Positions 19,005 through 27,654 of a stretch of 64,000 nucleotides of DNA are shown one piece after another. The notes under the pieces were generated by a model, which was not told the origin of the DNA, searched no databases, and saw nothing but the letters and a program-made list of their open reading frames with translations. The stretch comes from Paenibacillus lentus (GTDB lineage: Bacteria > Bacillota > Bacilli > Paenibacillales > Paenibacillaceae): contig NZ_CP034248.1 in NCBI RefSeq assembly GCF_003931855.1, positions 2,232,001 through 2,296,000 on the forward strand. The letters run 5' to 3'. Position 1 is the stretch's first letter, and each line of letters opens with the position of its first letter. The translations under genes and the position numbers were made by a program.

Positions 19005-19625
19005 ATGAAAGTAACGAATGCAGAATTTGTGATCAGTGCTGTAGGCCCTGATCAATATCCAGGAGACGCCTTGCCAGAGATTGCTTTGGCTGGGCGCTCC
19101 AATGTTGGTAAATCATCGCTGATCAACCGGATGATTAACCGTAAAAATCTGGCTCGTACAAGCTCTACGCCAGGAAAGACGCAGCATTTGAATTATTACC
19201 GCATTAATGATCAATTGTATTTCGTCGATTTGCCCGGGTACGGTTATGCGAAGGTATCGAAAACGCAGCGCCAGGTATGGGGGCAGATGATTGAGAAGTA
19301 TTTGCTGGAGAGAGATGCATTGAAGCTGATCCTGCTTGTCATCGATTTAAGGCATCCACCAACGAAAGACGATGAGATGATGTACGATTGGCTAAAACAT
19401 TACGATTTACCGGTGTGCGTTGTTGGCACGAAGGCAGATAAAATACCAAGATCCCGCTGGCAGAAGCATATTAAAATTATTAAGGAGTCACTCGTTCTTC
19501 GGGCGAGGGATCAATTCGTGATGTTCTCCTCGGAGGAGGGGATTGGTAAGGACGAACTATGGAGCCATATCAGCCGCCACATTCTTCAAGAGAAGCAAGC
19601 TGCCGAGAAGGAAGTCCAAGAGTGA
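19005..19625 (+). CDS. engB: Ribosome biogenesis GTPase YsxC/EngB
   Basis: 206 residues. G motifs: G1 [10 protein letters not shown]2 STPGKTQ, G3 DLPGYG and G4 GTKADK. The protein is an essential GTPase in 50S subunit assembly. GAGAGGA stands before the ATG and it is very probably co-transcribed with lon. A terminator follows at 19712. Confidence 0.97.
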   Translation: MKVTNAEFVISAVGPDQYPGDALPEIALAGRSNVGKSSLINRMINRKNLARTSSTPGKTQHLNYYRINDQLYFVDLPGYGYAKVSKTQRQVWGQMIEKYLLERDALKLILLVIDLRHPPTKDDEMMYDWLKHYDLPVCVVGTKADKIPRSRWQKHIKIIKESLVLRARDQFVMFSSEEGIGKDELWSHISRHILQEKQAAEKEVQE

Positions 19626-19711
19626 TTATATTAATAAATCGGTAGATGATAAAGGGATTTGAAGAAGTTGCAGCAGGAAAGTGAGCATGCAGGGGGATTT
19701 TTGCGGTTGAG

Positions 19712-19732
19712 AACGGATTAATCCGTTTTTTT
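19712..19732 (+). terminator. Terminator after engB
   Basis: AACGGATT directly followed by AATCCGTT and then TTTTT. It is a perfect palindrome with little or no loop, so the real stem is probably 6 bp with a 4-base loop. Confidence 0.75.
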
Positions 19733-19790
19733 CTGAAATATGGCAGGAAATCACGTTTCAGACGCTGAGCAATACCTTCAATGAGTGGTG

Positions 19791-19796
19791 TATAAT
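19791..19796 (+). promoter_or_regulatory. -10 element of the 19835 gene
   Basis: A perfect TATAAT 38 bases before the ATG, preceded by GTGGTG. No good -35 is visible. Confidence 0.4.
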
Positions 19797-19834
19797 TATG
19801 ATTAAGGATTGCTAAAAGAATTGAGGAGATTTTT

Positions 19835-20422
19835 ATGGCTCAGCGGTTAGCCACAGAATATGTTAATGCCAGTTTACGCTTGTCGGAAGTTCAGATGTCC
19901 CAGTTTATTCACAAGGTATATGATCCTCATGTACGTCAGCGGGTTAAGGTCCTGGATAATGGCGGCCAAGAGGTAGTGCTGGAGGATGATAGCGGAGAAG
20001 AAGTTCATCTGCCTTTTGACCGTAAGGACGGATATTACGTCTGTGAATTGTCTTTCCGCTTGGAAAAACCCCATTTAACCAATGTTATGCGACTGTTGTT
20101 TGCTGCATTCAAAGGCTCAGGTATGGTTACACGCATTTATAACGGATTCATGATGATGTATTATTATCAAGAAGGCCGCGTACGTAAAATAGTGGAGTAT
20201 TCCCGTGATTCCTACAAGTTGGTATATGAGCACAAGGATACGGTCGGCGAGCTTCAGCGCATATACCGCAACAATGACGTCGAGCGGGAGATTGAACAGA
20301 TTCATCGCGAGGTGAATGTACTTCTCGACCAGCGGTTTGTTGCACAGGATTCTACAGCTCTGCAACGGATTGATGGAGAGCTTCGCAAACACACCCGTCG
20401 ATTGTTTGTCCTGGAAGCCTAA
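19835..20422 (+). CDS. Conserved-looking protein of unknown function
   Basis: 195 residues, with no signal peptide and no membrane segment. The middle has an alternating basic/aromatic stretch (TRIYNGFMMMYYYQEGRVRKIVEYSRDSYKLVYEH). The C-terminus is helical and charged (DVEREIEQIHREVNVLLDQRF). GAGGAG precedes ATG 19835. It stands alone between two strong terminators with its own TATAAT, so it is a single-gene unit. I do not recognise a family. Codon use looks like that of its neighbours. Confidence 0.65.
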   Translation: MAQRLATEYVNASLRLSEVQMSQFIHKVYDPHVRQRVKVLDNGGQEVVLEDDSGEEVHLPFDRKDGYYVCELSFRLEKPHLTNVMRLLFAAFKGSGMVTRIYNGFMMMYYYQEGRVRKIVEYSRDSYKLVYEHKDTVGELQRIYRNNDVEREIEQIHREVNVLLDQRFVAQDSTALQRIDGELRKHTRRLFVLEA

Positions 20423-20489
20423 ACAGCTATAATAATAATTTTTAGACCACTGTCACCATGGATGAGAAAATAACATAAAGTGGTAAGGA

Positions 20490-20520
20490 AAACTACTCTA
20501 TTGCTAGAGTAGTTTTTTTT
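20490..20520 (+). terminator. Terminator after the 19835 gene
   Basis: AAACTACTCTA, loop TTGC, TAGAGTAGTTT, then a run of T. A textbook 11-bp stem. Confidence 0.92.
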
Positions 20521-20555
20521 TCGGGCAAATAAATTAACTTTTTTTGCGAAAAGTG

Positions 20556-20584
20556 TTGCATTTGTTACGGATAGATGGTATTTT
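20556..20584 (+). promoter_or_regulatory. Promoter of speD
   Basis: TTGCAT (20556-20561), a 17-base spacer, and TATTTT (20579-20584). The transcript would begin near 20591, just before the structured leader. Confidence 0.55.
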
Positions 20585-20612
20585 TAATCTCGTTGAAAAG
20601 AATATAGGAACC

Positions 20613-20680
20613 AGGATTCACTCAGGACATGGAGATGTTGCGAGAGATTTTTCCCTCGGGAAGTGAATGACGTAGGTCCT
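20613..20680 (+). promoter_or_regulatory. Structured 5' leader of speD
   Basis: ATTCACT (20616-20622) pairs with AGTGAAT (20662-20668). The stem may be extended across a bulge by AGGA (20613) and TCCT (20677-20680). An inner CGAG/CTCG stem lies at 20641-20658. No oligo-T run follows, so it is not a terminator. It may be a control structure for the downstream ribosome binding site (AGGAAGGGGG near 20713). The function is inferred only from the pairing and position. Confidence 0.4.
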
Positions 20681-20732
20681 AGCGGATGAAATTTTTTCAA
20701 ACATTTTATTCCTAGGAAGGGGGAACCGAAGG

Positions 20733-21131
20733 ATGGAATATTCAACTTTCGGAAGACACGTTGCTGTTGATACTTGGGGAGTCGACTTTGAGGTACTGAA
20801 CAATGCAGAGCTATTGCAAGCTCATTTGGTGGAAGCTGCTGAATCTTGTGGAGCAACGGTATTGTCCGTGCAATCCAAACAGTTCGAACCGCAAGGTGCG
20901 ACGGTACTTGTGTTGTTGTCGGAGAGCCATCTCTCGATTCATACGTATCCTGAGAGAGGGTTTGCTGCTATTGATTGCTATACTTGTGGGGAGACGGTTG
21001 ATCCACAATTGGCGATCGATTACCTGGTGTCCGTATTGAAGCCGGAGAAAGTTTACGCGAAGAAGATCATTCGCGGGTTGGGCGAGCTTGAGGTTGTAAC
21101 GCCGGTTATGAATCAAGTAGAGCTTGTATAA
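20733..21131 (+). CDS. speD: S-adenosylmethionine decarboxylase proenzyme
   Basis: 132 residues, the small prokaryotic class of AdoMetDC. The self-cleavage site is Glu64-Ser65 in LLSESHLSIHTYPE, where Ser65 becomes the pyruvoyl cofactor. The conserved CYTCGE loop carries the catalytic Cys. It makes decarboxylated SAM, the aminopropyl donor for spermidine. GAAGGGGG precedes the ATG. It is flanked by terminators on both sides and is a single-gene unit. No spermidine synthase is nearby. Confidence 0.96.
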   Translation: MEYSTFGRHVAVDTWGVDFEVLNNAELLQAHLVEAAESCGATVLSVQSKQFEPQGATVLVLLSESHLSIHTYPERGFAAIDCYTCGETVDPQLAIDYLVSVLKPEKVYAKKIIRGLGELEVVTPVMNQVELV

Positions 21132-21193
21132 AGAAAAAATGAAGACTCAGTGGTTTCGTAGCTCATAGTTTGCGAAAAATTGGGGACAATAAG

Positions 21194-21229
21194 ATAACCA
21201 TGGAGCAATTCCATGGTTATTTGTTTTTT
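21194..21229 (+). terminator. Terminator after speD
   Basis: ATAACCATGGA, loop GCAAT, TCCATGGTTAT, then TTGTTTTTT. Confidence 0.9.
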
Positions 21230-21304
21230 GGTGGTAGAAATTGGTTGTTTTCATAAAGAGTTCATAAAAAGCTCATCAAAACCACCAGGTAATCTGCTGT
21301 TCGT

Positions 21305-21314
21305 GTGATATAAT
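21305..21314 (+). promoter_or_regulatory. Promoter of the haem operon
   Basis: TATAAT at 21309-21314 with an upstream TGTGA giving an extended -10 appearance. It lies about 60 bases before hemA, and the -35 is weak. Confidence 0.5.
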
Positions 21315-21372
21315 TAACATAGTTTGTTTTTGGTTGATGCTGTGACATCTTAAAAAGGCAGGTGAACTTGCA

Positions 21373-22779
21373 ATGCACATCGTCGTAGTCGGGTTGAACT
21401 ATCGTACAGCGCCTGTGGAAGTCAGAGAACGTTTTACTTTTGCCGAACGGGATTTGCCGCAAGCGTTGCAAGAGTTGAAACGCACCAAGAGTGTATTGGA
21501 AGGCGTCATTATAGCAACCTGCAACAGAACTGAAATTTATGTCGTTGTTGATCGATTGCATATGTGCGGTTACTTTATCCGCAGCTTTATGGAGCAGTGG
21601 TTCGGGATTCCAAGACAAGAGTTTACCCAGCATTTATATATGTATGAGGATGAGCAAGCCATTCGCCATCTATTCCGGGTCACATGCGGCCTTGATTCGA
21701 TGGTGCTTGGCGAGACGCAGATACTAGGTCAGGTTCGGAGCTCCTTTTTGCTATCTCAAAGTGAAAAGGTTACGGGTACATTGTTTAATATGCTCTTTAA
21801 GCAGGCCATCACTCTTAGCAAAAGGGCCCATTCTGAGACGGCAATCGGCGAGAGCGCCGTATCGGTGAGCTATGCGGCTGTGGAGCTCGGCAAGCGGGTC
21901 TTCGGCAGCTTTGAGGGTAAGAAGGTACTTATCCTTGGCGCAGGCAAGATGAGCGAGCTTACAGCGAAGCATTTAAGCGGAGGCGGCGCAGCGGAAGTGC
22001 TGGTTGCCAATCGAACCTTTGGCCGAGCCCAAGAGTTGGCGGCCAAATTTGATGGAATTCCTTGCTCGATGCAGGAAGCGATGCAGCGACTGCAAGATAT
22101 TGATATATTAATTAGCTCTACGGGGGCGGATGGTTACGTAATTACATCATCCCAAGTTCAAAATAGCATGAAGCAGCGGCCGGGGCGGCCATTGTTTATT
22201 ATAGATATAGCTGTGCCTCGAGATATTGATCCTTCGATTGGAGAACTCAATAATGTGTTCCTTTATGATATTGATGATCTAGAAGGGATCGTAGAGAGCA
22301 ATATGGAAATGCGCCGCGGTGAGGCCCTCAAAATCGATTGGATGATTGAAGAAGAGATGGGCGTATTCGCCAACTGGTTGCAGACGCTGGGAGTTAGACC
22401 GGTGATTCGTGCCCTTCAGGAGAAGTCGTCTTCAATTCACGAGAGCACGCTGGAAAGTCTGTTCAATAAGCTGCCTGAACTAAATGAGCGGCAGCGGAAG
22501 GTCATTCGCAGGCTAACCAAGAGTATTGTGAATCAAATGATGCATGACCCGATTAACCGGATTAAAGAGTTGGCAGGAGAAGAGCAGGGCGCAGATGCAC
22601 TTGAAATGTTTACGCAAATCTTCGCGTTGGAAGAGCAACTGGAAGCGCTGTCTGAATCCTCTGCTTCAACTGGTAAGCAGGCTGATATAACCCAAGAAGT
22701 ACCTCATCAAGAACCCAAGGAGAAAGAGCCTTTAATAGATGAATCGCCTGCTCTTTCACTTGTGCAAGTATCGGTTTAA
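21373..22779 (+). CDS. hemA: Glutamyl-tRNA reductase
   Basis: 468 residues. The catalytic Cys50 lies in IATCNRTEIY. The NADPH-binding domain has GKKVLILGAGKMSELTAKHL, and the C-terminal dimerisation helices are followed by a proline/glutamate-rich tail of about 40 residues. The enzyme makes glutamate-1-semialdehyde from Glu-tRNA, the first committed step of tetrapyrrole synthesis by the C5 route completed by hemL below. It is the first gene of the haem cluster. The hemX gene that follows hemA in Bacillus is absent. Confidence 0.97.
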   Translation: MHIVVVGLNYRTAPVEVRERFTFAERDLPQALQELKRTKSVLEGVIIATCNRTEIYVVVDRLHMCGYFIRSFMEQWFGIPRQEFTQHLYMYEDEQAIRHLFRVTCGLDSMVLGETQILGQVRSSFLLSQSEKVTGTLFNMLFKQAITLSKRAHSETAIGESAVSVSYAAVELGKRVFGSFEGKKVLILGAGKMSELTAKHLSGGGAAEVLVANRTFGRAQELAAKFDGIPCSMQEAMQRLQDIDILISSTGADGYVITSSQVQNSMKQRPGRPLFIIDIAVPRDIDPSIGELNNVFLYDIDDLEGIVESNMEMRRGEALKIDWMIEEEMGVFANWLQTLGVRPVIRALQEKSSSIHESTLESLFNKLPELNERQRKVIRRLTKSIVNQMMHDPINRIKELAGEEQGADALEMFTQIFALEEQLEALSESSASTGKQADITQEVPHQEPKEKEPLIDESPALSLVQVSV

Positions 22780-22835
22780 AACAAATCGAATGTATTTTTA
22801 AATCTTCTTTGAATATATGCCGGGATCATATTTGT

Positions 22836-22912
22836 ATGCCCTGAGCCTTCTGTTTTATTTCTCGTATTGCATTAGGGTGCAATCCGGAGACGGAGGGTCC
22901 AGGGCATTTTTG
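22836..22912 (+). terminator. Branched hairpin between hemA and the next hem gene
   Basis: ATGCCCTG (22836-22843) pairs with CAGGGCAT (22900-22907), followed by TTTTTGA. The 56-base interior holds its own stem TTGCA-TTAGGG-TGCAA. A second small hairpin, GGGAG-TCGTG-CTCCC, follows near 22920. It looks like a branched terminator or attenuator separating hemA from the rest of the operon. The remaining bases up to 23071 show nothing else clear. Confidence 0.5.
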
Positions 22913-23071
22913 ATGTGCGGGAGTCGTGCTCCCCTTCTGGCGGCTTACAGTTTGAATATAAATGGAGCGGTGAACGTGGCAAAATAAAGGATGGTAGGTT
23001 ATGCTATTATCAATATAAAAACACGATAAATTTTGATCCGTTTACCATGGCTGGATCGGGGAGTGGTGACC

Positions 23072-23725
23072 ATGGTCTTGCCGTATTATATACCTATAAT
23101 GTTGAACTGCACGGGTAAACGCTGCGTCGTCGTGGGCGGCGGGCAAATTGCTGAGAGAAAAGTTACTGCGCTGATTGCCTCGTCGGCCGATACAGTAGTT
23201 ATTAGCCCCTTGTTAACTCCTCATTTGATGTCCTGCTACGAGAAGGGACAGATACATTGGATAGAGCGGGGATACCGGGAAGGGGATTTGCAGGGGGCTT
23301 TTTTAGCTTATGCGGTTACAGACGATGTACAGGTGAATAGAGCAGTTGTAGCCGAGGCGGAATATCGGGCAGTGCCGGTGAATGATGCGAGCGACGGGAC
23401 AAGAGGTTCATTCATAACGCCAGCATCGCTTCGAAGAGGCGGCCTAATCGTCGCTGTGTCTACTTCTGGTGCAGGTCCTGCGGTTTCTAAACGCCTGTGC
23501 CAGGAAGTCGATGCGATGTTCGGGGAGCATTATGAGGCTTATATAGATTTTTTGGGTAAGATGAGGATGCAGATTAAAGAGCGTGTGGCGGATCAGGACA
23601 AACGCCAGCGGTTATTTAAAAAGCTAGCTGAAATGGATTTATTGACACAAATTCGTGAGGAACGCTTTCGTCCTTGGAGTGTAGAAGAAATGACTTCATG
23701 GATCGATACATATCGGGAGGAATGA
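23072..23725 (+). CDS. Precorrin-2 dehydrogenase-like protein (sirohaem branch)
   Basis: 217 residues from ATG 23072, with GGGGAG upstream; an in-frame ATG at 23033 is also possible. The N-terminus is an NAD-binding Rossmann domain ([14 protein letters not shown]) of the CysG-N/Met8 family. [20 protein letters not shown] and [15 protein letters not shown] are its conserved substrate-side motifs. It oxidises precorrin-2 to sirohydrochlorin, and family members such as Met8 can also insert iron. Together with the CobA domain two genes on it routes uroporphyrinogen to sirohaem. It overlaps the hemC region by a few bases. Confidence 0.9.
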   Translation: MVLPYYIPIMLNCTGKRCVVVGGGQIAERKVTALIASSADTVVISPLLTPHLMSCYEKGQIHWIERGYREGDLQGAFLAYAVTDDVQVNRAVVAEAEYRAVPVNDASDGTRGSFITPASLRRGGLIVAVSTSGAGPAVSKRLCQEVDAMFGEHYEAYIDFLGKMRMQIKERVADQDKRQRLFKKLAEMDLLTQIREERFRPWSVEEMTSWIDTYREE

Positions 23726-23727
23726 AG

Positions 23728-24702
23728 ATGAAGAAACGAACGATTGTTGTTGGAACGAGACAAAGCCAATTGGCATTGACGCAAACAGGCCAGGTCATCG
23801 ATGCGCTGAAGGCGATTTGCGAGGAGCAGGGTCTGCCCTATGATTTTGAAATTCGTAAAATTGTGACCAAGGGTGATCGCATTCTGGATGTGACCTTATC
23901 GAAAGTGGGGGGGAAGGGCTTATTCGTCAAGGAAATCGAGCAAGCGATGCTCAGTGGCGAAATTGATATAGCGGTACATAGCATGAAGGATATGCCATCC
24001 GTGCTGCAGGAGGGGCTCACCACCGGGGCGATTCCACGCAGGTTCGATCCCCGGGATGCGCTCATTTCAAGAAACGGCTTGAGCCTGGATGAGCTTCCCG
24101 AAGGAGCAAAAATCGGTACCAGCAGTCTTCGCCGTTCCAGTCAGTTGAAAAAGTATCGACCGGATCTTAAATTGGAATGGATCAGGGGGAATATTGATTC
24201 GCGGCTCCGTAAAATGGAGACGGAAGGCTTTGACGCGATTATTCTTGCTGCTGCTGGATTGTATCGGATGGGCTGGGAGGAGCGCATAACCTCTTTTTTA
24301 CCGGTAGAGATATGTTTGCCTGCTGTTGGCCAAGGAGCGCTTGGCATTGAGTGCCGTGAGAATGACGAGGAGGTTCGTCATCTTCTCTCGTTATACAACG
24401 ATCCGGATACCGAACTAACCGTAACCGCGGAGCGTCAATTTCTTCGCGTGTTGAATGGGGGTTGTCAGGTTCCGATAGGAGCGTATGCCACTTTGGTGCA
24501 AGGTGATGCCGATAATGCTGAAGCCGGAGCCAGAACGGGAGCGGTGCGTATCGAATTAACAGGAATGGTTGGGACTCCGGATGGGCGGCTAGTCTTGAAA
24601 GATGTCTTGGCCGGAGAAGATCCGCTGAAGCTGGGCGAAGAAGTCGCGGGCAAGCTGATCTCTAAAGGAGCAGATGAAATTTTGGCGGAAGTCAGGGAGT
24701 GA
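23728..24702 (+). CDS. hemC: Porphobilinogen deaminase (hydroxymethylbilane synthase)
   Basis: 324 residues from ATG 23728, which is 7 bases after GGGAGG; ATG 23722 is too close to that site. The N-terminal signature is [16 protein letters not shown]. The dipyrromethane cofactor is attached at Cys246 in [12 protein letters not shown]. The enzyme polymerises four porphobilinogens into hydroxymethylbilane. A small glycine/[11 protein letters not shown] insertion ([13 protein letters not shown]) lies after the cofactor site. Translationally coupled with the upstream gene. Confidence 0.97.
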   Translation: MKKRTIVVGTRQSQLALTQTGQVIDALKAICEEQGLPYDFEIRKIVTKGDRILDVTLSKVGGKGLFVKEIEQAMLSGEIDIAVHSMKDMPSVLQEGLTTGAIPRRFDPRDALISRNGLSLDELPEGAKIGTSSLRRSSQLKKYRPDLKLEWIRGNIDSRLRKMETEGFDAIILAAAGLYRMGWEERITSFLPVEICLPAVGQGALGIECRENDEEVRHLLSLYNDPDTELTVTAERQFLRVLNGGCQVPIGAYATLVQGDADNAEAGARTGAVRIELTGMVGTPDGRLVLKDVLAGEDPLKLGEEVAGKLISKGADEILAEVRE

Positions 24703-24705
24703 GTG

Positions 24706-26256
24706 ATGAGGATGGCTGGCAAGGTATATTTAGTCGGGGCGGGCCCCGGTGATGCAAGATTGATTACAATTAAGGGACTGCAATGTCTGGAGAAGGGGGA
24801 TGTTGTCGTATATGACCGTCTGGCCAATCCTAGCTTGTTGAGGAAGATGAAACGCGGGGCTGAGAAAATATACGTGGGTAAGCTGCCGGATCGCCACACG
24901 ATGAAGCAGGAAGAAATTAATCAACTGCTTGTAGATTTGGCGCTGACGGGGAAGACTGTTGTTCGCCTCAAGGGAGGCGATCCTACGATCTTTGGCCGAG
25001 TAGGGGAGGAGGCGGAACTGCTGCGCAAACACGGTATCCCTTATGAAATTGTGCCTGGAATTACGGCTGCGATTTCAGTACCTGCATATGCGGGTATTCC
25101 GGTAACTCATCGAGATATGGCCTCATCCCTTTCCATTATCACTGGACATGAGAGCCCAGAAAAACTGGATAAGTCCATCAACTGGGAAAAAGTAACAAAT
25201 GCAACGGGGACGCTTATTTTTATGATGGGCGTAGCCAAAATCGGATACATCAGCAGACAGCTAATGACCTACGGCCGTTCTCCCGACACCCCAATAGCTC
25301 TTGTACGCTGGGGGACGCGAGCTGAACAGGAAACCCTGACCGGGACGCTGGAGGATATTGAGCGTAAGGTGCAGGAAGCCAACTTTCAGCCTCCGGCTGT
25401 TATTGTGGTGGGCGATGTTGTGACGCAGCGCGAGCATTTAAAGTGGGCGGAGTCCCTTCCACTGTTCGGCAAACGTGTTCTCGTTACTCGTGCCCGAAGC
25501 CAAGCCAGTGAACTCGTCGCGCAAATTGAGGATTTGGGTGGCGAACCGTATGAATTTCCTGTTATCGATATACAAATGCCCCAGGACGAGGAACGGATGG
25601 CTCATACGCATGCGGCTTTAAGCCGCCTGAAGACGTATGACTGGGTGCTTTTCACGAGTGTTAACGGAGTGGAGTATTTCTTTATGCACTTGGAAAAACT
25701 GGGACAGGATATTCGTTCGCTTTATCGCGCGAGAATTGCCGCGGTTGGCCCGGCAACAAAGGAGGCTTTGCGCTCCCGCGGGATCGCTGCTGAGGAACTG
25801 CCTGGACAATTCCAGGCTGAAGGCATGTTCGAGGCCTATGGCGATGAGATGCTTGCCGGGCAGCAGGTGCTGCTGCCGCGTGGGGATCTTGGCCGCACCT
25901 TTCTGCCGGAAGTATTGCGAGAGAAGGGACTGACTGTCACGGATGCAGTCGTTTATGAGAACGTCCCCGCCAGCGAGGAGGATGATGAGCTGTTGAAGCT
26001 TATCGAAGAGGGCGGCATCCACGTCGTGACCTTCACCAGCTCGTCTACCGTAAAAAATCTCGTTGCCGCCCTTAAAGGCATGGGGCTCGCTGATCCTGTT
26101 CAAGCTTTGTCCGGCGCGACGATTGCCTGTATCGGCCCGCTTACTGCTCAAACTGCGAGGGAAGCCGGCTTCAATGTCGATATCATGGCCGAGGAGTCCA
26201 CGATTGACAGTCTCGTCCAATCACTTTGCGATTGGCGGGCCAGCGTGAGGGACTAG
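24706..26256 (+). CDS. cobA-hemD: Fused uroporphyrinogen-III methyltransferase and synthase (CobA-HemD)
   Basis: 516 residues in two domains. Residues 1-245 are SUMT/CobA: VYLVGAGPGDARLITIKG, the SAM-binding RLKGGDPTIFGR, and the PGITAAISVPAYAGIPVTHR signature. Residues 250-516 are uroporphyrinogen-III synthase: GKRVLVTRARSQASEL and a C-terminal FTSSSTV segment. One protein therefore closes the ring of hydroxymethylbilane and methylates the product to precorrin-2. Such fusions are known in Clostridia and Paenibacillaceae. Start chosen 6 bases after AGGGAG. Confidence 0.95.
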   Translation: MRMAGKVYLVGAGPGDARLITIKGLQCLEKGDVVVYDRLANPSLLRKMKRGAEKIYVGKLPDRHTMKQEEINQLLVDLALTGKTVVRLKGGDPTIFGRVGEEAELLRKHGIPYEIVPGITAAISVPAYAGIPVTHRDMASSLSIITGHESPEKLDKSINWEKVTNATGTLIFMMGVAKIGYISRQLMTYGRSPDTPIALVRWGTRAEQETLTGTLEDIERKVQEANFQPPAVIVVGDVVTQREHLKWAESLPLFGKRVLVTRARSQASELVAQIEDLGGEPYEFPVIDIQMPQDEERMAHTHAALSRLKTYDWVLFTSVNGVEYFFMHLEKLGQDIRSLYRARIAAVGPATKEALRSRGIAAEELPGQFQAEGMFEAYGDEMLAGQQVLLPRGDLGRTFLPEVLREKGLTVTDAVVYENVPASEEDDELLKLIEEGGIHVVTFTSSSTVKNLVAALKGMGLADPVQALSGATIACIGPLTAQTAREAGFNVDIMAEESTIDSLVQSLCDWRASVRD

Positions 26257-26382
26257 ATACGAAGCTATCAGAAGTCAAGCTATCATAGCATTTTTAATTC
26301 CTTAACACTGCACTATAGTCAGCGTATCCGAAGGGGACAGCGCCTCTTTATAGAAATGTAACTTCTATACACTAAATGAATT

Positions 26383-26552
26383 CCACCCACCCTACAGTAG
26401 GCGCACCTAACGTTAGAGCGGGCCCGTCAGGGCGGCAAGCGGCTAGAGCGTACGCAGGCAGCTTGCCCGGGAGCATCTCCCGTTGCAGGAGTCCAGAGGG
26501 CGCGGCCCCCTGGACTCCTCCCTTAAGACAAGGGAGGGTTTGGGTGGGTTGG
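26383..26552. repeat. Multi-hairpin palindromic element between cobA-hemD and hemB
   Basis: A GC-rich 170-base module closed by an outer stem: CCACCCACCC (26383-26392) with GGGTGGGTTGG (26542-26552), one bulge. Inside, in order: CGGGAG-CAT-CTCCCG (26468-26482), GGAGTCCAG/CTGGACTCC (26488-26496 and 26510-26518, extended by GGG/CCC), and CTCCCTT/AAGGGAG (26518-26524 and 26530-26536). Composition differs from the flanks. It is either a mobile palindromic repeat or a structured RNA in the operon. The short ORF at 26376-26570 is a by-product. Bases 26257-26382 hold nothing recognisable. Confidence 0.7.
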
Positions 26553-26578
26553 GATCAATCGAAAGGATGAACAGCACT

Positions 26579-27583
26579 ATGACATTTCCAATTGTAAGAC
26601 ATCGACGTTTACGGCAATCGGCTGGAATTCGCGGTATGGTTCGCGAAACGGTACTCACGGTCGACGACTTCGTGCAGCCGATATTCGTAACCTACGGTAA
26701 CGGGGTGAAGAGCGAAATATCATCTATGCCGGGCGTATATCATTTTTCCTTGGATCGATTGCAGGAGGAAGTGAAGGAAATTGTCGGTCTGGGCATTCCG
26801 GCAGTTCTTCTGTTTGGTATACCAGAACAAAAGGATAGCATAGGAACGTCCGCATTCGTGGATAATGGCATTGTACAAGAAGCTACTCGTTTGATTAAAT
26901 CGTGGTATCCCGAATTGCTGGTCATTGCCGATACTTGCTTATGCGAGTTTACCGATCACGGGCATTGTGGCATGGTTCATACGTTTGAACGGGACGGACA
27001 TGTCTGCGGCGACGTGCTGAATGACGAATCTTTGGAGCTGTTAGTCAAGACTGCCGTATCGCAGGCTCAAGCGGGTGCGGACATTATTGCTCCATCGAAT
27101 ATGATGGACGGGTTCGTCCAGGCCATTCGTTCTGGTTTAGATGAAGCTGGCTTCAACCATGTGCCGATTATGTCGTATTCGGTGAAATATGCCTCTGCAT
27201 TTTATGGGCCGTTCCGGGAAGCTGCAGATTCGGCACCGCAATTTGGCGATCGCAAGACATACCAGATGGATCCTGGCAATGCGCGCGAGGCGCTGCGCGA
27301 GGCGGAAACGGATGTGTTGGAAGGTGCGGATATGCTCATGGTGAAGCCTGCACTGGCTTATATGGACGTCATTCGGATGCTTCGCGATCAGTTTGACCAA
27401 CCGATTGTTGCCTACAATGTAAGCGGCGAATATTCGATGGTTAAGGCCGCTGCAAGGCAAGGTTGGATTAGCGAACGGGCTATTGTGAACGAGATGCTGC
27501 TGGGGATGAAGCGGGCTGGTGCGGATATTATTATCACGTACTTTGCCAAAGACATGGCTGGTTGGTTGCGTGAAGGGAAGTAA
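26579..27583 (+). CDS. hemB: Delta-aminolevulinic acid dehydratase (porphobilinogen synthase)
   Basis: 334 residues from ATG 26579. ATG 26567 also lies in frame but abuts the GAAAGG site. The zinc-binding cysteines are in [14 protein letters not shown]. The Schiff-base lysines are in [14 protein letters not shown] and [10 protein letters not shown]. The enzyme condenses two aminolevulinate molecules to porphobilinogen. The order hemB-hemL follows the Bacillus haem operon. Confidence 0.97.
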   Translation: MTFPIVRHRRLRQSAGIRGMVRETVLTVDDFVQPIFVTYGNGVKSEISSMPGVYHFSLDRLQEEVKEIVGLGIPAVLLFGIPEQKDSIGTSAFVDNGIVQEATRLIKSWYPELLVIADTCLCEFTDHGHCGMVHTFERDGHVCGDVLNDESLELLVKTAVSQAQAGADIIAPSNMMDGFVQAIRSGLDEAGFNHVPIMSYSVKYASAFYGPFREAADSAPQFGDRKTYQMDPGNAREALREAETDVLEGADMLMVKPALAYMDVIRMLRDQFDQPIVAYNVSGEYSMVKAAARQGWISERAIVNEMLLGMKRAGADIIITYFAKDMAGWLREGK

Positions 27584-27654
27584 AGTGCTTTAAGGAACGA
27601 TGAGAAATCTAACGCAGATCACAGATTAATGATAATGCAGGGAGTGTGACGTCA

